From Candidatus Zambryskiibacteriota bacterium (lineage in GTDB: Bacteria; Patescibacteriota; Minisyncoccia; Phycocordibacterales; DATDWN01): DNA of 21,102 bases. Under the pieces are notes generated by a model. It ran no database searches. It was not told where the DNA came from and worked only from the letters and a program-made list of their open reading frames with translations. This document shows, one piece after another, positions 14,467-20,447 of the stretch. The stretch lies in assembly GCA_016202965.1 (NCBI GenBank), contig JACQNQ010000041.1:1-21102 (forward strand), read 5' to 3'. The position numbers and the translations under genes were made by a program. The first letter of the stretch is position 1, and every line of letters begins with the position of its first letter.

Positions 14467-14784
14467 ATGGCAAAGAAATTATATGTTGGGGGTATTTCAT
14501 ATTCCACCAATGACGCGGCGTTGAAAGACGCATTCGCTCAAGTGGGAGAAGTTACATCCGCCACTATTATTATGGACAGAATGACAGGCCGGTCAAAAGG
14601 ATTCGGTTTCGTCGAAATGGCTAATGACGCTGACGCGGACAAAGCTATTGAAAAGTGGAACGGGGCTGAACTTGATGGACGAAAGCTTACGGTTAATGAA
14701 GCTCGTCCGATGGAACCTCGCGCTCCGCGAACTGGGGGTTATAATGACCGGGGTTCAAGCGACCGAGGAGGCCGAACTTGGTAG
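14467..14784 (+). CDS. Small RRM-domain RNA-binding protein
   Basis: 105 residues from the ATG at 14467. A single RNA recognition motif fills residues 3-80: RNP2 is KLYVGGI (4-10) and RNP1 is SKGFGFVE (43-50), both with the aromatic residues that stack on RNA. The tail (about 82-105) is Arg/Gly-rich with RGGRTW at the end. This is the plan of cyanobacterial and other bacterial Rbp proteins, which bind single-stranded RNA and are often cold-induced. The open frame extends upstream to 14353, but that region is a structured leader. A very strong promoter and a long leader suggest high, regulated expression. No Shine-Dalgarno precedes the ATG. A long hairpin and a terminator follow. Confidence 0.94.
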   Translation: MAKKLYVGGISYSTNDAALKDAFAQVGEVTSATIIMDRMTGRSKGFGFVEMANDADADKAIEKWNGAELDGRKLTVNEARPMEPRAPRTGGYNDRGSSDRGGRTW

Positions 14785-14824
14785 TATCATAACTTCCAAA
14801 TTTAGCGAATTTCTTCGTTGAAAT

Positions 14825-14875
14825 GTGGAAAATAATTGTCACCTGCACACTAGGCAGGCTCCAATTCTTTTCCAC
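14825..14875 (+). other. 51-nt near-complete hairpin in the RRM 3' region
   Basis: GTGGAAAA/TTTTCCAC, AATTG/CAATT and CCTGC/GCAGG nest in order from outside to a 7-nt loop ACACTAG, with small internal loops between. It lies 40 bp after the RRM stop and before the terminator at 14928, so it should be part of the same transcript. Confidence 0.75.
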
Positions 14876-14927
14876 ACTTCGCCTCGAATTTCATCTAAAT
14901 TATGAAAGTTTTGAAAGGTCAATTCAC

Positions 14928-14957
14928 AAAAAACATCCGAAAAAGGGTGTTTTTTGT
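14928..14957 (+). terminator. Terminator of the RRM unit
   Basis: AAAAAACATCC (14928-14938) pairs with GGGTGTTTTTT (14945-14955) with one G-U. The A and T tracts make it work in both directions. Confidence 0.88.
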
Positions 14958-14986
14958 TGTATTAAAAATTATTTTTAATGTATAAT
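14957..14986 (+). promoter_or_regulatory. Promoter for the desaturase gene
   Basis: TTGTAT (14957-14962) and TATAAT (14981-14986) with an 18-bp spacer, directly after the RRM terminator. The leader of about 35 nt carries GAGAGGAG before the ATG. Confidence 0.7.
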
Positions 14987-15027
14987 AAATCTCGGAAATG
15001 TTCCAAAACTGAGAGGAGAAAAAATTT

Positions 15028-15864
15028 ATGGATGTTTCAGCACTTGGCCAAGCGCGTCCATGGACTCTTCCGTGGTGGAAGCCATCTGCTGACAACAGAT
15101 GGACCTTTAGATACCTAGTGTCAATTCACCTTCTGGCGTTAATTGGGATAATTCTCTTTCCTGTTCCGGGTTGGAGAATATTTCTTTTATCGCTGGGATT
15201 AATTATGTGCGGTGGTTTGGGTACAAGCGCCTGTTATCATAGGGCGCTTGCGCATCGCGCAGTCAAGTTGAATTGGATTGTTGAACAACTGCTGATTCTG
15301 TGCGCGGTATTCAACGGCTCTGGCGCGCCAAGCACATGGGTTCCAAATCACAGAAATCATCACGCTAATTCGGATACAGTTGACGACGTCTCCAGTCCGC
15401 GCCATGGCGGTTTTTGGTGGGCGCATTTGCGCTGGGTTTACCAATGGCAGCCGTCTAGTTTAAAAAAGTGGGTGCCCGATATAAATCAACCGAAGTATTT
15501 GATTTGGGCAAAACTTCAACCAATTCTTATACTACTTTCCATTTTCTCCGGCTATTTTGTGGGGGGATGGAAAGGATTTTTCTGGATTGGAACGATACGG
15601 TTGGTTTATATCCTCCATATGCAGATGTTTGTCAACAGTCTGCTACATCTTAAACCGGGTTTGCCCGAAGGTGTGGATTCTAGCCAGAACATCTGGTGGC
15701 TCGGACCATTCCAAGTCACTGCTTGGGGTGAAAACTGGCACGGCAATCATCATGCTCATCCAGCATCGGCAAGGTTCGGTCAATACTGGTGGCAGGTTGA
15801 TATCGGCTGGTATGCAATCAAAGCCCTTGAATTTCTCCGACTAGCCAAAAATGTTCGGACTTAA
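15028..15864 (+). CDS. Membrane fatty acid desaturase (acyl-CoA delta-9 type)
   Basis: 278 residues with the three histidine boxes of membrane di-iron desaturases: HRALAH (71-76), HRNHH (108-112) and HGNHH (238-242), plus His197 and His207 in between. About four membrane helices lie at 28-45, 49-66, 84-98 and 162-202. Such enzymes insert a cis double bond into acyl-CoA or lipid-bound acyl chains using oxygen and an electron donor. No lipid synthesis gene is nearby; in a CPR cell it may act on acquired lipids. GAGAGGAG sits 8 nt before the ATG, an unusually strong ribosome site here. It has its own promoter and terminator, so it is a one-gene unit. Position-specific substrate cannot be read. 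Confidence 0.93.
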   Translation: MDVSALGQARPWTLPWWKPSADNRWTFRYLVSIHLLALIGIILFPVPGWRIFLLSLGLIMCGGLGTSACYHRALAHRAVKLNWIVEQLLILCAVFNGSGAPSTWVPNHRNHHANSDTVDDVSSPRHGGFWWAHLRWVYQWQPSSLKKWVPDINQPKYLIWAKLQPILILLSIFSGYFVGGWKGFFWIGTIRLVYILHMQMFVNSLLHLKPGLPEGVDSSQNIWWLGPFQVTAWGENWHGNHHAHPASARFGQYWWQVDIGWYAIKALEFLRLAKNVRT

Positions 15865-15885
15865 CGACAACAAGTTGTCATCTCT

Positions 15886-15917
15886 CCGCTCCCGTAACAA
15901 GGAGCGGATTATTTTTT
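15886..15917 (+). terminator. Terminator after the desaturase
   Basis: CCGCTCC (15886-15892) pairs with GGAGCGG (15901-15907) around an 8-nt loop, followed by ATTATTTTTT. A smaller GACAAC/GTTGTC hairpin precedes it at 15866-15879. Confidence 0.9.
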
Positions 15918-15936
15918 ATGTTAATATAGTCATACC

Positions 15937-16371
15937 ATGAGGTCTGATAAGATTTTTTTTATTCTCGTAGCAGTTGTTGTCATTTTAGCTATTTTTGTTC
16001 GTTATAATGCTAAATCAGAAGTTATTTTAAATGGAAAAGTTTTTCAGGTTGAGGTTGTGAGCACACAATCGGCGTTGGAAAAGGGATTGTCCGGACACAA
16101 ACTGCTTGAAGTTAACCAAGGCATGTTTTTTATTTTTCAAAAACCGGATAATTATGGATTTTGGATGAAAGATATGACTTTTCCCATAGATATCATTTGG
16201 CTTGACTCCAGTTTCAAGGTTGTACATGTAGAAAAATCACTTTTGCCGGAAACATATCCAAAAACTTTCTATTCAAACGCCCCGTCTTTATATGTTTTGG
16301 AAGTTTTGGCCGGAATATCCGATAAAATTAACTTAAAAATTGGCGATACCATAAAATTCATTAAAAATTAA
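15937..16371 (+). CDS. DUF192 family protein, membrane-anchored
   Basis: 144 residues. One N-terminal helix (about 5-21) precedes a DUF192 domain (about 30-140) with the family signature GFWMKDMTFPIDIIWLD near 74-90 and EKGLSGHKLLEVNQGMFFIF before it. The biochemical function of DUF192 is unknown; the domain sits outside the membrane. The -10-like TATAGT at 15925-15930 ends 6 nt before the ATG, in the tail of the desaturase terminator, so transcription may begin at the start codon. No Shine-Dalgarno is present. Confidence 0.92.
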   Translation: MRSDKIFFILVAVVVILAIFVRYNAKSEVILNGKVFQVEVVSTQSALEKGLSGHKLLEVNQGMFFIFQKPDNYGFWMKDMTFPIDIIWLDSSFKVVHVEKSLLPETYPKTFYSNAPSLYVLEVLAGISDKINLKIGDTIKFIKN

Positions 16372-16583
16372 CTGGAAAAAGCTCCAATTTTAGCCCTCTT
16401 ACAACGCTCTTTTTTTAACCCCTTTACATATAACACTTTTTATTTTATGTGCTTAAAAAAGATAAGTTATCCACTTTTTTTCTGGTTAGATTAGAGTACA
16501 ATAAAATAACTAAATAATAAGCTCATATCAACTTTTAGTAACCTTTATCAATACTGGTCAATACAAGTAATTCTATCGAAAAT

Positions 16584-18935
16584 ATGCCAAAAAATACAAA
16601 AAAAGTGCTTAAAACCGCTAAAATTGAGGAAAAATCAGAAAAAAAAACTGAAAAAAATTCAGAATTGATAAAGCAAGTTCAGAAAAGAGACGGTAAAATT
16701 GTATCTTTTGACATTAACCGTATTACTGTCGCTATTAAGAAAGCCATGCTTGCCGCGAACGAAGGTTCTCTAGAGGAGGCAGGTATGGTAGCGAACAAAG
16801 TTTTTGCCGACCTTGTTCGCATTTTCAAAAAACACCCTAACTTTACGCCGACTGTGGAAGGAATTCAAAATTCTGTTGAAAAAGAACTTATGCTTTCCGA
16901 ATATATCAATACAGCCAAGGCCTATATTTTATATCGGGCTGAAAGGACAAAGATTCGACAACAGAATGAAATGGTTTCGCAGGAAGTTAAAGACAAAATT
17001 AAAGAGAGCAGCAAATATTTCAAGACATCTTATCAGGAATTTATTTTTTATCAGTTTTATTCCAGATGGTGTGATGAATTTGGTCGGAGGGAAACATGGA
17101 TTGAAGCCATTGACCGATTTATGGATTATATGAAAGAAAACATTGGAGGAAAGTTAACTCCTGCGGAGTACTCGGAAGTTCGGGAAGCCATTTTAAAACA
17201 AGAAGTTTGTCCTTCAATGCGGCTTCTATGGTCTGCAGGTAAAGCTGCTAGACGAACTAATGTCTGCGCATATAACTGCGCTTATATCGCCCCTACTTCA
17301 TGGCGAGACCTTTCTGAAATTATGTATGTTTCTATGTGCGGTGCCGGGTGCGGTTTTTCCGTTGAACCGGAAAATATTGGCAAGTTCCCCCAAATTCAAA
17401 AACAAACTGGAAAATTTGCTCCGAAAATCGTAGTGGAAGACGATAAGATAGGATGGTGCAATGCTTTTGTTTTGGCTTGTCAAGCCTGGGAGAAAGGAAT
17501 GGATGTGGATATTGATTATTCAAAGATTCGTCCAGCAGGAGCAAAACTTGAAACCATGGGCGGAAGGGCTTCAGGTCCGGCTCCACTTCAAGATTTGCTG
17601 CAATTTACTCGTCGCAAGATACTTGCCAAGCAAGGGCGACGGCTTTCTACGCTTAATCTCCATGATATTATCTGCCAGATTGGACTTATTGTAGATGCCG
17701 GCGGAACGCGCCGTTCGGCCCTGATTTCTCTGTCTTCCTTTGATGATGCTGAAATGCGCGATGCTAAAAAGGGCGCTTTTTGGCAGACAGAAGGCCAACG
17801 CTCTATGGCCAATAATTCAGCAGTCTATGAAAGCAAACCTACTGCCGAAGAATTCTTACAGGAGTGGACGGCCCTTGTCACTTCGCATGCCGGCGAGAGA
17901 GGTATTTTTAATCGTGACGGTCTCAAAGCTCAAGTTCCGGCACGCCGTTGGAATATTATTAAAGATAAAAAACAAGTCGGTATGAATCCGTGCGGAGAAA
18001 TTTATTTGCAAAGTAAACAGTTCTGCAATCTGACCTCCATTGTTGTTCGTCCCAGCGATGATATAGATGCGCTTAAGCGCAAAATCCGTTTAGCCACTCT
18101 TCTCGGCACATACCAAGCCACGCTTACAAATTTTGAATATCTTTCAAAAGAATGGAAAGAAAATTGTGAGAGAGAGCAACTCCTTGGAGTTTCTATTACC
18201 GGTTATTACGACAACAAAATAATCCGCGACGATAAGAGTCTGCGGACTCTTCGCGACCAGTCAATAAAGGTAAACAAAAAATACGCCAAACGTTTCGGTG
18301 TGAACGAATCCACGGCAATTACCTGCGTCAAACCGCATGGTAACTCTGGCCAGCTTTTGGGGGTTGGCTCGGGGATGCATACCTGGTATTCGCACTACTT
18401 TATACGCCGGGTCAGAATTTCAGCCAATGACCCGCTTTTGAGAGTGGCGGAAGACCAGGGTGTACCGGTCCATCCTGAAGTCGGCTATTCAACTGCCAGC
18501 GCTTCAAAAATGGTTCTGGAATTTCCCTGCAAAGCTCCTGAAGGAGCCGTGGTCAACAAAAATGTCACCGCTCTCGAGCTTCTGGAAGAATGGAAGCGTT
18601 TGAAAATTAATTTTACCGAACATAATCCTTCAGCCACTATTTATGTCGGGGACGACGAGTGGATTGCCGTGGCTGATTTTGTTTATAAAAATTGGGATAT
18701 TGTCGGCGGGCTGTCTTTCTTGCCGCGAACCAATCATGTCTACCAGCTTGCTCCATATGAAGAAATTACAAAAGAAGAATATGACCGGCGGGTAAAAATG
18801 CTCGGTCACATTGATTTTTCCAAACTTATCCTATATGAAAAAAAAGACGAGACGACCGGAGCAAAAGAACTGGCTTGTGTTGGCGGAGTCTGCGAGATTG
18901 ATTATGTCCCCGGGGAAGTTGGAATAACCGCTTAA
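16584..18935 (+). CDS. Class II (adenosylcobalamin-dependent) ribonucleotide reductase
   Basis: 783 residues. The enzyme makes deoxyribonucleotides by a cobalamin-generated thiyl radical. A Lys-rich tail (1-27) is followed by an ATP-cone (about 28-125) for allosteric control, then the catalytic barrel. NPCGE (468-472) holds the thiyl Cys470 with Asn468 and Glu472; Cys481 lies 11 residues on, the same spacing as Cys408 and Cys419 in the Lactobacillus enzyme. The C-terminal pair Cys765-x4-Cys770 (CVGGVC) matches its reductant shuttle Cys731/Cys736. There is no NrdB-like subunit or NrdG nearby, and no cobalamin gene in the window, so cofactor salvage is implied. I chose the ATG at 16584; the upstream 212 bp are AT-rich with a possible TACAAT -10 at 16496 and no obvious NrdR boxes. 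Confidence 0.94.
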   Translation: MPKNTKKVLKTAKIEEKSEKKTEKNSELIKQVQKRDGKIVSFDINRITVAIKKAMLAANEGSLEEAGMVANKVFADLVRIFKKHPNFTPTVEGIQNSVEKELMLSEYINTAKAYILYRAERTKIRQQNEMVSQEVKDKIKESSKYFKTSYQEFIFYQFYSRWCDEFGRRETWIEAIDRFMDYMKENIGGKLTPAEYSEVREAILKQEVCPSMRLLWSAGKAARRTNVCAYNCAYIAPTSWRDLSEIMYVSMCGAGCGFSVEPENIGKFPQIQKQTGKFAPKIVVEDDKIGWCNAFVLACQAWEKGMDVDIDYSKIRPAGAKLETMGGRASGPAPLQDLLQFTRRKILAKQGRRLSTLNLHDIICQIGLIVDAGGTRRSALISLSSFDDAEMRDAKKGAFWQTEGQRSMANNSAVYESKPTAEEFLQEWTALVTSHAGERGIFNRDGLKAQVPARRWNIIKDKKQVGMNPCGEIYLQSKQFCNLTSIVVRPSDDIDALKRKIRLATLLGTYQATLTNFEYLSKEWKENCEREQLLGVSITGYYDNKIIRDDKSLRTLRDQSIKVNKKYAKRFGVNESTAITCVKPHGNSGQLLGVGSGMHTWYSHYFIRRVRISANDPLLRVAEDQGVPVHPEVGYSTASASKMVLEFPCKAPEGAVVNKNVTALELLEEWKRLKINFTEHNPSATIYVGDDEWIAVADFVYKNWDIVGGLSFLPRTNHVYQLAPYEEITKEEYDRRVKMLGHIDFSKLILYEKKDETTGAKELACVGGVCEIDYVPGEVGITA

Positions 18936-18978
18936 ATTTCTTAATTCCATTTTTATATATATATAATAAAATCGGAAT

Positions 18979-19587
18979 ATGAAAATTGTCGGGATTGACG
19001 AAGTTGGAAGGGGACCGATTGCCGGACCGGTGACGGTTTGTGTAGTCGCGTGTGATGAAAATCTGTACGATAAACTGAAACGCGATAAACGACTGCCACC
19101 AAAAGGTTTTGACAGCAAAAAACTCTCTCCACTTGAACGACAAAATTATAACACACTTTTAATGTCAAGAACGCTTCTTGACATAGGGTTTCAATACGCA
19201 GTGGCGCATGTTTCAAACAAAATGATTGATAGGAACGGAATTTCTTTTTGTATCAAAAAAGCCATTAAAAAAGGAATTGACAAACTAAAATTAACTCCGC
19301 TGAAATGCAAAGTTTTACTTGACGGCTCTCTCAAGGCTCCGGAAGAATTTAAAAATCAAAAAACGATTATCAAGGGTGACCAAAAAGAAAAAATAATCGC
19401 CTGGGCAAGCATTTTGGCAAAAGTATCACGAGACCGACTAATGTGTAGTATGGCAAAAAAATTTCCGAAATATGGACTTGAATTTCACAAAGGATATGGA
19501 ACAAAAAAACATCGGCAATGTATAAAAAAGTACGGCCCGTCTGCTTTCCACAGAAAAACTTTTTGTAGACATTTGACACTCTCGTAA
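18979..19587 (+). CDS. rnhB: Ribonuclease HII
   Basis: 202 residues, typical. RNase HII removes single ribonucleotides and RNA from RNA-DNA hybrids. The family motif IDEVGRGPIAGPV starts at residue 6 with catalytic Asp7 and Glu8; Asp115 in LLDGS is the third carboxylate, and KGDQKEKIIAWASILAKVSRD (132-152) supplies the remaining conserved core with Asp134 and Asp152. It starts 43 bp after the RNR gene; TATAAT at 18962-18967 lies 11 nt before the ATG, so a very short or absent leader is expected. Genome-replication context with RNR is sensible, since both affect nucleotide quality in DNA. Confidence 0.96.
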   Translation: MKIVGIDEVGRGPIAGPVTVCVVACDENLYDKLKRDKRLPPKGFDSKKLSPLERQNYNTLLMSRTLLDIGFQYAVAHVSNKMIDRNGISFCIKKAIKKGIDKLKLTPLKCKVLLDGSLKAPEEFKNQKTIIKGDQKEKIIAWASILAKVSRDRLMCSMAKKFPKYGLEFHKGYGTKKHRQCIKKYGPSAFHRKTFCRHLTLS

Positions 19588-19615
19588 TCAATCTCATATT
19601 ATATAAATAGAGGTG
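19573..19615 (+). promoter_or_regulatory. Promoter and ribosome site of the 88-aa gene
   Basis: TTGACA (19573-19578) lies in the last codons of rnhB, with TATTAT (19597-19602) 18 bp on and GAGGTG (19610-19615) 4 nt before the ATG. Confidence 0.65.
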
Positions 19616-19619
19616 AACC

Positions 19620-19886
19620 ATGTCTTCTAAACCGACACTTGCACCGTCAGAGCCGAAAAGTCTTGAGAGAAGACTTGACCAGTTTTTCAATCGCCTTTCC
19701 GCGGAAGAGAGAAAGTCGCATCCGACATTTGGTCCTCCGCAGGGGATGTGCGAGGCGGGGAAAATATTGTATGAAGAATCCTGCGAGAAGCGTTCAAACA
19801 TGACCTTCCCATCTCATTACATGGGAGGAAAATGTCCACAGTGCAAAGAAGCCTTTCTCAAATATTTGTTCTTGGTAACGGATTGA
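19620..19886 (+). CDS. Small protein with paired cysteines, unknown function
   Basis: 88 residues that I cannot place in a family. Cys44, Cys55, Cys72 and Cys75 include one CPQC knuckle (72-75) and could bind one zinc ion, though the first pair is 10 residues apart. His34 and His66 are other possible ligands. No signal peptide or membrane helix is seen; the start SSKPTLAPSEPKSLERRL is polar and probably flexible. The gene has its own promoter, a strong Shine-Dalgarno and a strong terminator, and is richer in G+C than rnhB before it. It shares this one-gene plan with the 81-aa protein at 8896. Confidence 0.72.
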   Translation: MSSKPTLAPSEPKSLERRLDQFFNRLSAEERKSHPTFGPPQGMCEAGKILYEESCEKRSNMTFPSHYMGGKCPQCKEAFLKYLFLVTD

Positions 19887-19892
19887 AACATT

Positions 19893-19926
19893 GGCGCCGG
19901 AGAATTCTCCCGGCGCCTTATTCTTT
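19893..19926 (+). terminator. Terminator after the 88-aa gene
   Basis: GGCGCCGG (19893-19900) and CCGGCGCC (19910-19917) form a strong stem over AGAATTCTC, followed by TTATTCTTT. Confidence 0.88.
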
Positions 19927-19927
19927 A

Positions 19928-19966
19928 TTACAAATTACAATTTGCTACAGTATAATGTAGCAAATT
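19928..19966 (+). promoter_or_regulatory. Promoter inside an inverted repeat, upstream of rpmF
   Basis: TTACAA (19928-19933) and TATAAT (19951-19956) are 17 bp apart. The -10 is framed by AATTTGCTAC (19939-19948) and its exact complement GTAGCAAATT (19957-19966), so a dimeric protein bound there would cover it. GTAGCAAAT also occurs at 12121-12129. Initiation near 19963 gives a 58-nt leader for bL32. Confidence 0.7.
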
Positions 19967-20020
19967 AGATTAACAGTTATGGTTGTTTTTTTGAAATCAA
20001 CGTGATACTCTTTCCATACT

Positions 20021-20248
20021 ATGGTTGTCAGAATGCGAAGCACAAAAAGTCATCGCAATAACAGACGTTCCCACGACCGGCTTTTTTCTCCTGCCGTAAC
20101 TTTAGATAAAAACACAAATGTTTCGCATTTGCGTCACAGAGCGAGTTTGGTTACTGGTCAGTACAAAGGACGAATGGTTATTGATATGCAGGCAAAACTA
20201 TCTAAAAAAGCCAAGCGCGACAAACAAGCAAAAACAGAAGGAAGGTAA
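20021..20248 (+). CDS. rpmF: Large-subunit ribosomal protein bL32
   Basis: 75 residues, slightly longer than the usual 56-60 because of a Lys/Ala-rich tail. The N-terminal part VRMRSTKSHRNNRRSHDRL is the CPR version of the bL32 start. The middle lacks the CxxC...CxxC zinc pair: there is no cysteine at all, and HLRHRASLVTGQYKGRMVIDM fills that region. It is thus a zinc-independent form. bL32 is part of the 50S subunit. The promoter at 19928 is upstream; no Shine-Dalgarno is seen. The stop codon is already inside structured element B. It precedes nusB in the same direction. Confidence 0.88.
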   Translation: MVVRMRSTKSHRNNRRSHDRLFSPAVTLDKNTNVSHLRHRASLVTGQYKGRMVIDMQAKLSKKAKRDKQAKTEGR

Positions 20249-20415
20249 TCTCCAAAAAATAAATTTTCAGAACATCTGCAGCCCGCAAGCATGGTTTTTG
20301 TCAACGTCCCTGAGGTAATCCGAAGGGTTCATTGACAAAATTGCGGGCGAAGCCAGAGTAAGCCTTTCGCTGGAAAGGCGAGCGTTTCTGAAAATTTGTT
20401 TTTTGGAGATTATCT
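20243..20415 (+). repeat. Structured intergenic element, copy B
   Basis: The core (20264-20394) is the same element as copy A at 6170-6284, read in the opposite strand but again along the gene direction. The outer stem is 30 bp with two wobbles: TTTTCAGAA/TTCTGAAAA plus 21 more pairs (20243-20263 with 20395-20415). Inside are CCCGCA/TGCGGG, GTCAA/TTGAC and GCCTTT-CGCTGG-AAAGGC. Relative to copy A these stems carry matching base changes on both sides. The first arm covers the bL32 stop codon, and the last arm carries the -35 of the nusB promoter. Confidence 0.9.
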
Positions 20416-20424
20416 GTGTATAAT
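20396..20424 (+). promoter_or_regulatory. nusB promoter at the edge of element B
   Basis: TTGTTT (20396-20401) lies in the right arm of element B, and TATAAT (20419-20424) is 17 bp on. Initiation near 20431 leaves about 17 nt before the ATG at 20448. Confidence 0.65.
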
Positions 20425-20447
20425 AAAAAAGTAGTTATTTCCAAAAT

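Noticed and set aside
16467..16475. DnaA box (TTATCCACT) suggesting a replication origin
   Set aside because: Only one near match, no cluster, no dnaA or dnaN gene nearby.
16372..16583. Cobalamin riboswitch or NrdR boxes before the RNR gene
   Set aside because: The spacer is short and AT-rich, without recognisable B12-box or paired NrdR motifs.
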